Of a stretch of DNA of 64,000 bases, positions 33,763 to 44,734 are shown one piece after another (the stretch's first letter is position 1; each line of letters starts with the position of its first letter). Both the position numbers and the translations under genes were made by a program. This stretch comes from Aporrectodea caliginosa (taxonomy: Eukaryota; Annelida; Clitellata; Crassiclitellata; Lumbricidae), in contig JACEVL010000018.1 of assembly GCA_020284085.1 (NCBI GenBank), positions 1,397,501-1,461,500 of the forward strand, in the 5' to 3' direction. Below the pieces are notes generated by a model. That model saw only the letters and a program-made list of their open reading frames with translations. It was not told where the DNA came from and ran no database searches.

Positions 33763-34117
33763 TATGTGTGGGAAATAGGCAATGTGCTGCAACCCAGTTC
33801 GTTAACGGGTGGTGGATTGTGGAACGACCTCAAGTCACGTCACGATTCTAGCCACTATATAATTAGGGTGGGCCGAAATAACATGGGGAAAATATTTTTT
33901 TAAACATGCTGCTCCACAAGGCTGCCCTTGTTCCACTTGACAAGAAAACTATGCGTGGAAAAAATTAAAAGAAGTGAGCATGATTAGAGTTCGCTTTTTT
34001 CGACACATTTTGTAGAAATCGTTAACATTGTTCATCCGACGTTGTAACATCAGTTACATTATTAATTAAAATTAGCATCCATGAACTTCCAGAACCTTCT
34101 TTCTAAATCGTTTTCTA
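33763..34117. repeat. Duplicated block matching 59178-59545
   Basis: GGGAAATAGGCAATGTGCTG, CCAGTTCGTTAACGGGTGGT and CACAAGGCTGCCCTTGTTCC are shared with unit 2. No gene seen. Confidence 0.85.
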
Positions 34118-34439
34118 GATTGGTATATTTCAAAACCGGAGGCAAATTAGATAAATTTCCGTCTTCTCATTTCGGCGGCTTACACAAAGTATAAAATTTT
34201 AATTTTTAATTTTTAAATACATTATTGGGCATAAGTTAGTTAGGCCTATAAAAAATCAGTTCTGTTATATTATTTAGATGATTAGTATGAGAGAAAAATT
34301 ATAAAGTCCAATGAGCACTCGCTTGGAAGGTGCGCCTACAAGGCTGCCGATCTAGTTGAGGTCATCTATTGTAGCTAGAATTTAGTGAGATTTAGGCGGT
34401 TTTTCCGAACAGTTTTTGGATCTGCATCATCTCTTTAAG

Positions 34440-34925
34440 CCCTTCGAGTGCTGCGCGAGCACGGACTACAAGGTCCGGCCTTACATCTAACTACTCGTGC
34501 CACAACTCTGGCGCGCTTACTGTATGCGTCCCCGGCCTGGTGGGGCCTGATGAGCTCAAGCGAAGTTGATCGTGTCTAGGGGCTCCTGAGACGGGTCAAG
34601 AGGGCTGGCTTCCTACCTCAGGATGCCCCGACCGCGACCCAAATGGCAGAAGCCGTTGACGTAGCCCTCTTCGCTGCTATCATCCAAGATAACAACCATG
34701 TCCTCCGCAGGCTCTTTCCTACTCGGTCTGTTAGTAACTATAACCTACGCCCCAGGCCTCATCCCTTTGAACTTACAACTAAGAACAACAAGATCTTCGT
34801 ACCACGCATGCTTTTCAAAAACGTCTACTAGATGAAAAACTGCCTCTCTCAATAACTCATGTATTCTGTTGCGTTTTGTCGACAGTTTTGTTTTAAATAA
34901 AAGAATATGATGATGATGATGAACT
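34440..34925 (+). mobile_element. Degraded LINE 3' fragment
   Basis: The plus frame at 34643-34831 holds VSNYNLRPRPHPFELTTKN and FVPRMLFKNVY. This parallels the end of the minus-strand LINE at 61947 (LKPRAHNHTLPPKDN, FIPRSLYKNIY). The upstream frame is broken. A (GAT)n tail lies at 34907-34921. Confidence 0.75.
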
Positions 34926-35119
34926 TTAACCCGAAATTGCATTGTCCTTGCTATGGTGCGTCAGTTCAACGTTACGTTAGGGCATCAGTTGAAGTGCTGA
35001 ACTGATGTTTTCTAATTTTTGGATCATTAACTTACATATATCCATTGCTCCATGTGATTTTTATTAACTTATTAACGAACTAAATAATTAAAAAATAAAT
35101 AAAACCCTCTGTCTTCAAA

Positions 35120-35660
35120 TATTGCTTACAACTCCGTTACGAATGGGTTTCTGCCATCTGTGGAATAAATTGAAAACTCAATTTTTTATTTGACATCTTC
35201 AATAGCAGGGAACATGTCTGCATTGATTTTACCAAAAATAAATCAATATGGATGTTTGCTTCTGTTGACAATTTTCGAAAATTTATCCGGTAATGTTATA
35301 GTATGAAAAGATTGACAACTCCGTGACTGTAATTATTGCACTTTGCGTACATATATATAATTTATTGAAACTGCCAATAATAAATTAACCATTTTCTATA
35401 TCTTAACTCGCCCCGTAAGCGTGGAGACCTAATTATGAATATTTTACAACTCCGTTACTATAACTCCGTTACTTTATTTTTCTATTTAAATGAATTTATT
35501 TAATGGTACATGTAGATAATTTATCGTCATAATAATTTATTTTGCTGCGCAATAATTTAATGCACACTTAATACTAATTAATAACTAATTATAAACAGTG
35601 GCGGTATATAATTGTATTGTGCATTTATTACGTAACGGAGTTGTAAATATTTAGGAATCA
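35120..35660. repeat. Region with repeated CAACTCCGTTAC words in both orientations
   Basis: TACAACTCCGTTACG is near 35129, GACAACTCCGTGACT near 35310, and two copies near 35448-35475. The inverted form ACGTAACGGAGTTGTAAA lies near 35630. This layout suggests a transposon with terminal and subterminal repeats. Confidence 0.6.
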
Positions 35661-35844
35661 AAGTTGTATGTGTTTCACATTGTAATAAAACTAAAATGAA
35701 AAATTAGGCCAAATCTGTCAAATTTAACCTCTGCTCAATATTATGCTTCAGCACTGCCATGCAAAATGTTTGTGTAAGATTTTTTAAATTTTTCATGACT
35801 TTTTCTCTAATTCTATTTCTGAATTTGCCTCTGGTTGTGAAAAT

Positions 35845-36380
35845 ACCCAGATGCCAAATGTATTTAAGTAAATAGGAGAATAGCAAGCACACTTACAAGC
35901 AAAAAAACTTGTTTCAAGTTGTTTGCGTTTAAAAAATGTTGCTGAATTTTGAGGCAAGTTTTAAATTTTGCACGCTAACAGTGCGAATTTAGAAACTTAG
36001 AAACCATCGCAATTCGTTTACTATTGTTGCCTATACTTATAAGTGCAAATGACATTATTTTGTGACACCATTTCAATTCCAGTGTTTCAGACTTGTTTAA
36101 TTAGTTTGCAAGTAGGCCTATGTAGCTTTGGCCAAAATGTTCAAAATTAGTTTCAAATGTGTTTAATTCTTGACCGAATATTATTATCATTGATTCGCCT
36201 GTCCTGAAATTGAACCCGTCTTGCGTTAATACACAAAGTGTTTTTTAAAAGTGACTTAAATACCCTACTCAAGTGATTTAGTACATTCAGCTGACAGCAT
36301 TTAACTCGAACTCTCTGCTCTTATAATTCTGTAACGCAGCGCATGAAGAACCGTTAGAGAAATTTAGTTGACATTAGTTG
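35845..36380. repeat. Duplicated block matching 59560-59885
   Basis: ACTTGTTTCAAGTTGTTTGC, CCAGTGTTTCAGACTTGTTT and TTGACCGAATATTATTATCA are shared. No gene seen. Confidence 0.85.
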
Positions 36381-36389
36381 ACATTTATT

Positions 36390-36455
36390 CATTTCATTTC
36401 AATTCAGAGATTTATATAGCACCCTTCAAGATTATTTACTCAGGAGCAAAAATTA
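36390..36455 (-). mobile_element. Short L2-like LINE 3' end
   Basis: Reverse-complemented, CTTGAAGGGTGCTATATAAAT is followed by GAAATGAAATGAATG. Only the 3' end of the element is present. Confidence 0.65.
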
Positions 36456-36549
36456 ATAATCGAATAATAAGCCATGACGCTTTTAGTTAGAGGGTAATGC
36501 AGATGGTACAATATGCATCAAATTTTATAGTAACACTTATTGAGCGCCA

Positions 36550-36770
36550 CGATCCAATGACCGAACATCAATCGATGACGTTTAGCAGTTAAGAGCGAAG
36601 GACTTGCTCAGAGTCCCTACGCAGTAAGCGTCTCGGGGAGTCTCGAATCCGTATACCCTAAGATTATTGACACAGAACTCTTTGAAGACACATTGCACTC
36701 TTTGACTACTGCTCCCGTCATGAGAACATTTCCCACAGGAAGCGTGGAACTTTGTCAGGTGTCAGTTCGT
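36550..36770. mobile_element. Degenerate tRNA-SINE-like segment
   Basis: AGGACTTGCTCAGAGTCCCT and GGGGAGTCTCGAATCC resemble the body and B-box side of the SINE at 44735-44940 (GACTTGCCCAAGGTCCCT, GGATTCGAACC). A copy lies at 59895-60130 in unit 2, so it predates the duplication. Confidence 0.5.
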
Positions 36771-37208
36771 TGAGTATCAGTTGAAACACACACTGATGTC
36801 ATACATCTTGGCCGATCTAATCGCCTGTTAAGTTCACGGAGTATGCTTTGAGTGAATTCGAAAAACGTTCGTCTCAGTGACGTATATCAAAACATATCGT
36901 TGGTTAGTACAAAGAATGCCGATTTCTTCATGCAAATTAAAAATCGGCTAAAAGACAGAATTTATTTGCGCAAAGCAGCGACTAATATCCGCTAATAGTT
37001 TTCCTGAAAAAGTCATTCTATGGGTCTGTTTCAAATGCTTCTATTCATCTATCGTCATTATGAAGCGATGAATGTAGCTAGACGTTAAGCGTTATTAAAC
37101 TCTTCTTTACGGGCCATAGTATTCAGATGCAGACATAAAGATTCATACACACGTACATTAATGCCTACATGCCTAGTTGCATACATGAATATAAACATAC
37201 ATAGGCCT

Positions 37209-37365
37209 ACACACACATACATACATACATACATACATACATACATACATACATACATACATACATACATACATACATACATACATACATACATACATAC
37301 ATACATACATACATACATACATACATACATACATACATGCATACATACATACATACATACATACT
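37209..37365. repeat. (TACA)n microsatellite, about 40 units
   Basis: Long nearly pure CATA/TACA array. Unit 2 has only a short, interrupted version at about 60540-60720, so expansion here is recent. It creates YIHT and MYVC false frames on both strands. Confidence 0.97.
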
Positions 37366-37681
37366 TATATACATGCATACATATTTGCATACACATATAC
37401 TGTACATACATTAAATACATGTGTACATCAGCTTGAATAGCAGCTGTATTCTGCTGGCGATTATGAACTCAGATGACCGCGTTCACCCAGCTCTCTTTGA
37501 TGCAGTGGAAGGAAAGCAATCCATTAATCAGGCATGAGTATGAAGTGATTATCCTAGGCATTGTTTCATCTTCTGCCTATTATACTGGTAGATGGTTTTT
37601 CGTCTTCTTTGCCGATTAGTCTTACCACTGAGAGTGTACGTTCAATGTACTCATTGTATAGGCCTACTTGAATTCGTTCGC

Positions 37682-37965
37682 TATTGCCACTACGATAAAT
37701 CGATTTCTTTACCTTGAAAATATTAGATATGACACTTCATTTGTTATTGTAGCTTACCTCTCATCTGATAATCATGTGCATATTTCTCTGTTTTGGCGTC
37801 CAATATGGCCGCCATCTTGGATAGTAACATTCCGACACTATTGCCACTACGATAAGTCGATTCCTTGACCTTGACAAGATTAAATTTGATTCTTTATTTG
37901 TTAGTGTAGCTTACCTATGACCTGATATATACTGTTTTCTGGCCGCCATCGTGGCTAAAATGCAT
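37682..37965. repeat. Imperfect direct repeat of about 165 bases, two copies
   Basis: CTATTGCCACTACGATAA, then TTTGTTA-TGTAGCTTACCT and GGCCGCCATC recur at about 37682 and 37847 in the same order. The repeat starts at the right edge of unit 1. No gene seen. Confidence 0.75.
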
Positions 37966-38906
37966 TTTTGTGCTGATCCCGCGGTCGGTTTTTGTAGGAT
38001 TTTGCCTTTGTTATTCAGCAATGGAAACTGAGCAGGAAAACATTTTATAAAGCTTCTGAAGCAATTTTGCCCAGGTTGAAGGTATATTTGATCAAGATTG
38101 CCTGGAATATACATTGATATTTTGTTTTAATACCACTCGCATGAATTGGTTCTAAGTAAATACTTGTATATTATTAAAAAATGTTCTTTGAAAATGCACC
38201 TGTTATCTGTGACATAAGCCCTTAACTTTCATACAACTGAAAATACATGTGTTTTATTATCGTCTCAAAGAGCTCTACAACATTCGGTTGATTTCCAATG
38301 CGCTGGTCGTGACCTCAGCGAAAAAAAATTTAAACGAATTTTAAAAATACACTTTTTAACAAGTCTCTCTAGTTGCGTAAAGACAAGTTTGTGACATTTC
38401 CTCCATATCTTTCTCATAATTCGCAATTACCGTTAATCGTATAGTACTAGCGCAATTACAGTCGCCAGTTGGCGCCACTATTTTCGTGCGACACTGCGGA
38501 CTTGGAAACGTCAGCACACGTTCAGATAAAAGCAGTGCATTATGCTAACTGTTTAACTGCTCGGATTTGTCCCACCACTGACTTTTGTCCCAATACTATA
38601 CCACCACTCATTTTGTAAGGTATTAATATTAGTTGTAGTTTACAAATATTAATTTGGAACTAAGTGGAAATGTACGTCATGCTAGTCAAAAGAGAATTAT
38701 TGTTTCTATTTTGAGTTTACTTTTGTAGAATTAACGTAACCGGAACTTCCGGAAGTAATTATTTTACTGTGTTTTTCGTGTATGTGATTACCACGTCGGG
38801 CTGTTATTCGTTCTCATGTTACAAACAACCGTGCTCACAAATTTCCAGCACTGCTTGTCGAGATAATTGCTGAATCAATTTAGACCCTATTACCTACAGC
38901 TGATTC
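37966..38906. other. Non-coding spacer between units
   Basis: No gene recognised. There are no clear terminal repeats, and the sequence has no counterpart in either unit. Confidence 0.4.
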
Positions 38907-39299
38907 TTGTGTTTAGTCAAGATCATAATGATGGCTACATCCAACGGTATACAACAGGCTAAGTCATGCAACGAAATGAAAAAAGAGGAGACTCCATTGG
39001 TTCAACAGCTGTTCCCTGGTGATCAGAGCAAGTTAACAGATTTTGTGTGTGAGTGTTGGGATTCGATTTCAAATAGTCCGCATCTACCTGAAGGGAGTGA
39101 TACCGGTTGTGTATTGCGTCTATTATTATCAGTAACTAGAGATTGCTTACAGCACGTTCTACCTGCACTAATATCACTGTCACCGCACTCTATGCAGGTG
39201 GAGCGTATAATTTCACATTACAATATCCGTTCACCACATCGCTTAACCATGACCATGGATAGTGGAAAGTTGCTAAAGATGGACCAGCTCCTAAGATGA
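38907..39299 (+). pseudogene. Possible hAT-like transposase C-terminal fragment
   Basis: A 131-codon open frame with TDFVCECWDSISNSPHLPEG, VLRLLLSVTRDCLQHVLPAL and SMQVERIISHYNIRSPHR. The VER...HYN stretch near the end resembles the ERxFS region of hAT-like dimerisation domains, and the preceding LP-C part fits the same layout, but the match is loose. There is no receptor similarity. An unrelated single-exon host gene fragment is the alternative. Confidence 0.35.
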
Positions 39300-40239
39300 A
39301 CCACTCAGTGATTGGCCACAAGGATTTAACTAGATTGTCACGTGATGTTGTCCTAGCTAGCGGGTCACAAGATGGCAGAAACAAAATAATTAGATGAACG
39401 CTACACGATAAAACTTTCGAGAAAAGAGACAAAAAGTAACTGACATTGCTTCATCTAAAAATAGTTTGGGCTAAAAATTAATCAGAAACCGAGAAGGGAC
39501 CTGCTGGAATGAATGATTTTTTAAACTAAGCTTTTCATTTCTTTACAGGTTATCCTGCAAGAAAATCCAGCATCATGACTGTTAAAAAGTAGCACGAGTT
39601 GGAAGTTGGTGGATGCAAGTTGCATAAGATGAACCAAATGTGGTCCATGTTATGCGACTATGGTGCATGAAACATCACTGATTCACTGATGCTGATTATT
39701 AGGGCCTACTACTTCGATTACTGTACCTAATTGCTGTGTTACTAAGCTAACATTTGCAATTTATTAAAAACAGTTATGTGAAAAAGTGTTAAAACAAAGT
39801 TACCACGGTGTTTGTTTAATTTGTAAATGTTTATTTCTGAATTTTAAAAATTAATAAAATGATGACAGTTTCATAATTTCTTTTCATTATCTATTAAAGA
39901 AAATTACAGAATATGTGCAGCCTAATGTAAGACTATTTTAGCAGGCATGGTTGATGAATAGAGAATGGTTGTCCGTCTTTATCTAGCCTATACATTTGTT
40001 CCTTGCTTCATATTTGGCGCCCAGGTTCTTATGATAGACCATTTACATTTTTTTATATTTTTAAGTGAATACTGCTGCTAGTCTGAAGAAAATAACATTT
40101 GAAGCATAATTATAAGAGGTCTATCTGTAAATGTCAGTGAATAACTATTGGTACTGGTCCAGTCTGAATAAAACAAATTTATAATTTGTATTAACCAATG
40201 GTTTCTCTTTTCTGCAAAACTATGGAAAAGGTCAAAAAA

Positions 40240-40500
40240 GGTTTCCGCACTGACGCGGTTAAAATTTTCACTCTAACCAGATATTTGTTCCACCATTTCA
40301 AATTCGATGCGGTCGGCCACGAAGCCTTAGTTGAGCGCTTGTCGAGAACGTACAGGATCCGCTCGGTTGCGATCGAATGGCTCCGCTTTTATCTCTGCGG
40401 TCTCCAACAGACGTCAGCTTCGATTGCATGGGTCTTTTCATCCGTCCGCTCCCTTCTCTATGGAGTGGCCGCATTTTCCAAGATGGCGGCTTGACCTCAG
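40240..40500 (+). mobile_element. LINE RT fragment (after motif A)
   Basis: The plus frame reads FDAVGHEALVERLSRTYRI, then VAIEWLRFYLCGLQQTSASI. This corresponds to the AFDtVdH..Ll..L...gi...al.w..sYL..R.Q segment of CR1/L2-like reverse transcriptases. Flanking RT motifs are absent. Confidence 0.7.
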
Positions 40501-40617
40501 ATTGGATTTATAAGAACCTTTGATATTTTGTTCAGTGGAGCTCGCTTAACAATTGTGTCAAGTCTCCATTTCTTGCTAATATGTTCAGTTGATTTGTATG
40601 TTTTTCTGCTAAACTTC

Positions 40618-40770
40618 CAAAATTAAATCCCAGTGAAATAGGATCTACGTCAGAGGCTCTGCAACAGACGTCGCCAGGAGAGAGACGAAATATTAAGTGC
40701 ATCATGAACGTCATATAAAACCCAATAGCTATGCAAATGAATCAATCACGAGTCGGAAATGAAAAGACAT
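40618..40770 (+). pseudogene. GPCR exon 2 fossil (helix 8 and C-tail), unit 2
   Basis: Same layout as 10697-10830: CCAGTGAAATAGGATCTACG encodes PVK, then stop, then LR-like residues. CTCTGCAACAGACG matches LCNRR, and ATCATGAACGTCAT matches the VINVI part of the tail in gene A more closely than the unit 1 copy does. Because the TAG is shared with unit 1, the exon was already dead before the unit duplicated. Confidence 0.8.
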
Positions 40771-41600
40771 GCACTCGCGATGAGCGTATATATCTGTTTT
40801 CTTCAGCGGAACAGTTGACACTATAGTTTTATTACAGAAATTGCTTAATTCGTTGCATGTATGATGTATTACACCTATATTCAAAAGTCGCGTACGAAAA
40901 TCCAGATCGTTTCGTGCAGTCGGTGCAGAAAGAAATTTTACTTTAACTTGCGAGGATTCATGATCTTATGTTTGCATAGCTGCATTTTAATAAGTATTTC
41001 GTCACGTTTTAAAATTCCATTAACTATTTACCGATCAGCGATCTAATAATTTACCTTATCAATTATGCCACAGAGTCATCCGCTGTCTTTATTAAATTAG
41101 GCTTTGTCGGATCTATTTTTGCTTAATCATGCTTCCCATATCCCAACCCAAATAGACTAGACTGCTTTTAGCATACTTTAGCATACTTTAACATACTTTA
41201 TCTGTTCTAATCTGAACTTTAGTATAAAATTATTAATTCATGGATTTTGATCAGAACTGTCGCAGGAAGCCTAGGGTATTACAAGCCATAATCGGAAGAA
41301 GCACTATATAAAGAGCCTGAATCTGAAAGATACAATTTTTAATTCAAAGAACTTATCGGTAAGTTAAGCAAAAACCGTTGACGGCTGTAGGCTGTCATAA
41401 ACCACCAGATAACGAACGCTATGAATCTCAGATCTTCTCAGAGAGGAAAACTAAAAGCCTATTGAGAAAGGAAGAGTCCGATGAAGAGAAAAATCAGTGT
41501 TACACAGAATGCATGCAACTTACGGAAGGATACGTAAGGTTTCGACACAACGATGGCAACATGAGTCATAATGACGCTCATGCATTAAACAGATAGCATA
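40771..41600. other. Duplicated 5' flank of gene C
   Basis: No gene seen. It matches 10830-11220 to about 41230. A threefold run of GCATACTTTA-like words lies at 41169-41200. Confidence 0.55.
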
Positions 41601-41609
41601 ACAGAACAT

Positions 41610-41909
41610 CTATTATACGTCATGCATGTATCGAGTCAGGTTGCTGTCTGAAAGAAACTGCGCATGCAACTCTCATCGAAAGAGGAATTGAGAAGATACG
41701 GCGCACAAACTAATAGCTGCACTCGACTCTTTATATATAGAAGTCAATTTGTCAATATCATACGAGATGAAACTCGTACTGCAAAACCTTTTCTTGCACG
41801 TTTTCTTGTATCAATTTGCGTAGTCAGGAAATTTGCACCCGATATTTTTTATTGGCAACATCGTCTTTTGCATAATTCGACCGCTTCGAATTAATTAATT
41901 ATTGTGAAA
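41610..41909 (+). promoter_or_regulatory. Conserved 5' flank and candidate TATA box of gene C
   Basis: Closely matches 12600-12881. CTTTATATATAGAAG at 41734-41748 is a good TATA-like box about 170 bases before the ATG. An in-frame TAA at 41892-41894, with no AG between it and the ATG, rules out an N-terminal extension from a spliced upstream exon joining in this interval. Confidence 0.45.
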
Positions 41910-42510
41910 ATGTTTGCTTTCGAAGCGTCAGTTATCACGATCGGAATCATTGGTGGAATCGCGAATCTTCTAATGCTTCTAATTCTTGCGAGGTCGAAGG
42001 CTCGAAAGTATGAGATGGCCATCGTCTTCAATCAGATGACTGTAGACTTTATCGCTTGTTTACTACTCGTAATCAGTTACGTCATTAAAATCCTGGACAT
42101 CGATTACAGCATCCCTATAGGAAGGGCTCTCTGCAAAACTGTAACAGGTGAGGCAATGCTATGGTACTTCCTGGGTTGTTCCACATCCAATCTTGTTATC
42201 ATGACTCTGGAAAGATACGTGAAAATTGTTCATGCGGTATTCCACAGAAGATATTTTCGTCAGTGGATGTACTTTGTAGCGATTGGCATCACATGGGTAA
42301 ACTTCGACTTAGTATTAACCGCAGTCGTTGGGATGTTGAGCAATGATGTCTCATCTGGCCACTGCATGATATACGCTAAGTTTCCGGCTGCTATTAATGC
42401 CACCGCTTACGCTGTCTATAGATTTCTGATGGCCTTCATTGTGCCGCTGGTAGTTTTCGTGTTCTGCTACTCGCGAATTCTGAAGGTCACACACAAGCGT
42501 ATTCTCCCAG
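41910..42510 (+). CDS. Rhodopsin-like GPCR gene C, exon 1 (TM1-TM5)
   Basis: 200 residues plus one base, about 88 percent identical by eye to gene B. Motifs: GIANLL (N1.50), MTVDFIA (D2.50), RALCKTVTG (Cys3.25), ERYVKIVH (ERY), ITWVNF (TM4), SGHCMIY (loop 2 Cys), INAT glycosylation site, and VPLVVFVFCYSRIL (P5.50, Y5.58). The block from TM3 through the second intracellular loop is identical to B, while TM4-loop 2-TM5 carries most changes. ATG at 41910 has an in-frame stop 18 bases upstream. Donor CCAG|GTACGT leaves phase 1. Plasma-membrane receptor; ligand unknown. Confidence 0.93.
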
Positions 42511-43414
42511 GTACGTATCTCAACATACAAATAAGTCTATCACTGTTATAATAGTCATGTTCAGTTACTGCAGATTTAGGTTAAGCAACTGTTTCAAAAT
42601 TGGTCGATAATTATGTAGTTAAGTATTAATTAGGCGTGAGAAATATGGCTTTCAGAGAGCACTTTGACTTCTGTGGTGTTGAAAACTAACAATTTAACTG
42701 ACCCAGCAAACAATCTCCTGCGATTTTGATTAAACTAAAACCCAACGGTCATGTACTATCTCCAACGCATATTTTACGGCTCTGAAATAGTTAGGAATGA
42801 AATATCACGCCCGTATTGAAATACTAGAAACGAGTTTGGCAATAGGCCTATATAGAATAAGACCGACTGTGAAGCGAGAAAGGTTTTACATTCTTTCTCG
42901 TCTCACAGCCTTAGTCAGTTATCGTATCGTATCTAATAATTTATAAAGCGTCTCTCGCAGAATAACTATTCAGCTGAGAGAAACAGGAGCGGGTCAGGTT
43001 CGATACGTGCTTCGTGAACGTGAGGTAGGAGTCAAGTGTGACACCCATGCAAGACACGGATATTATAATAGAAGAGTATATGAATGCAGAGAATTTCTCA
43101 GTCAGTAAAAGAAAATCAAGTTGAGCGAGCTGCTGTATCAATTGCATTTTCGTATACTGTTTAGGCAGAAAGGATTTGTCGACATCCAATAGTGTAGATC
43201 GGACACGAGACCGTCAATGGAGGGGACAATAGGGAGAGTTGGTGTGATGACGGACCATGTAGAAAAGCCTGGGCATCATCTCGTTAAGGGTGGGCATTTG
43301 CCCTGTGTTTTGACCATATTTTGATCACGCCCCATAGAGAAGAAGAATTCACAACTGAATAGAATAATTATTATTGTACTACGTACACTGAATGATTTTT
43401 ATTTCTACGTGCAG
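42511..43414 (+). other. Intron of gene C (phase 1)
   Basis: 904-base GT-AG intron. It matches the gene B intron at both ends but lacks the GATCGATC hairpin and holds a LINE remnant in the middle. Confidence 0.85.
42915..43200 (-). mobile_element. LINE RT remnant in gene C intron
   Basis: The minus frame contains CMGVTLDSYLTFTKHVSNLT and RSCFSQL, the post-catalytic LGV.LD..LsF..Hi..l..sc..qL motif of CR1/L2-like RTs. It is broken upstream. Confidence 0.7.
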
Positions 43415-43782
43415 TTAACTTCAACAACATGATGAAGAGCGCTGCTCGACAAAAGACGATGAAAACCCAAATGAACGTCATCAAAACATTCCTCATCATC
43501 TCGGTTTGTTTTGTTCTCTGTTGGTTTCCGAATCGTCTCTACTTCTTTCTCTATAATCTGCGTATTGTAACGATTGTAACTTCAACAGTTCGCTTCGTGA
43601 CGGTGTTCATCGCCTTCTTGAACGTCTGTCTCAATCCGTTCATCTACGCTGCCAAATTGGATCCAGTTAAACAGTATCTCAGCCAGAAGCTGTGCAGCAG
43701 ACGACGCATGCAGAGTGACGAAAATGCCACGAGCGTCATCAACGTCATTAGTGACGCAACGGCCGTTCAAATGACAACTTGA
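43415..43782 (+). CDS. Rhodopsin-like GPCR gene C, exon 2 (TM6-TM7, C-tail)
   Basis: Acceptor GTGCAG ends at 43414; phase 1 gives V-NFNNMMKSAARQKTMKTQMN. TM6 has CWFPNR and TM7 has NPFIY. The tail QKLCSRR-MQSDENATSVINV resembles that of gene A and ends at TGA 43780-43782. Together with exon 1 it predicts about 322 residues. It is the best-preserved complete gene in the window. Compared with B, the same helix sequence is kept while the tail is retained rather than replaced. Confidence 0.93.
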
Positions 43783-43950
43783 TCAAGAGTGGAAAAGCAT
43801 TGCTGACAAGTGCAAGTGTTTATCTACGGTGGTAGCAGTGAAAAGTGTATTTTAATATAGAAACGTAAGTCGTAGTTTAATTCGTATCATAATATAGGCT
43901 ACTGACTAACTATCCGGTGAATGCAATATGTGACATTCATAGGATGACAT

Positions 43951-43999
43951 AGGGTGACCGGCGAGATGAGTCCTTAGGGTGACCGGCGAGATGAGTCCT
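43951..43999. repeat. Two tandem 25-base units
   Basis: AGGGTGACCGGCGAGATGAG plus TCCTT occurs twice head to tail, 170 bases after gene C. Confidence 0.9.
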
Positions 44000-44072
44000 A
44001 TGTGACTTCACCGGTAGCCCACCACTCGGTTTGTAAAATTTTTGTATTGTCATTTTGCTTTATTTTGTGGTG

Positions 44073-44078
44073 AATAAA
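44073..44078 (+). promoter_or_regulatory. Candidate polyadenylation signal of gene C
   Basis: AATAAA about 290 bases after the stop. The nearer AATAAA of gene A is not conserved here. Hexamer match only. Confidence 0.25.
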
Positions 44079-44734
44079 CTACTTACTTACATTCAATTGG
44101 AGAAGAATGATCCTCGCTAGTTTGTTAGTTTGTATATCTGTTTAGAGTTAAACCATTTGTGAACGTTGTAATCGTTGTTATCGTTGATTGGGAAAGACGA
44201 AAATCGGTCAAAACTAACAGATGTGTCAGTCATATACCCAAGTAAACTTTTGTCTTGAAGCTTCACTAGATCTCTCGTTATTTATTTGCTCATATACTAG
44301 GCCAATTCATTATTCTGAGCCACTTACTCTATTAACTGCTGTTCCGAACGTTATGAGACTAGCAGTTGTCCCAATATTTTCTTCGAAGACAGACTTAATG
44401 TCCGGCTTTATGTACGCAGAGGAGAAACCTAATTCAGAAGTTTTATTAATTCAACCGTGAACAAAACTTCATACAAATTAATTGGTCCATCATACCTTAA
44501 ACATTTTCAGCACTTAGTACAATATTGGATTCCGCTTTGACACGCTTTTGAAACTATGTAATAGTTATTGGGTCGAGGAAAAAAATTGTGTACTAATTAA
44601 ACCATTTTGAATTATTGTCAACATCTTTTAAATTAATCGGTCAGTTGAGGCCAGGGAACTTAAGTAAAATTGTAACTATTTGCATATTGTGTGTGATGCA
44701 CTAATAAACGGGCAATTGTTTACAATTATACAAC
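44079..44734. other. 3' flank of gene C, homologous to 700-1560
   Basis: No gene seen. It shares blocks with the gene A flank as noted there. Confidence 0.6.

Larger units (their letters stand above)
34118..35842. other. Unit 1-specific insertion containing repeats
   Basis: Unit 2 runs directly from TCTAAATCATAATCTAGA to CCAACTGTATTTAAGTAAAT at about 59540-59575, whereas unit 1 has 1.7 kb between these points. The inserted DNA holds a LINE fragment and a region with repeated CAACTCCGTTAC words. Confidence 0.7.

Noticed and set aside
37085..37436. Several open frames on both strands with YIHT or MYVC repeats
   Set aside because: They are translations of the (TACA)n microsatellite in different frames, not proteins.
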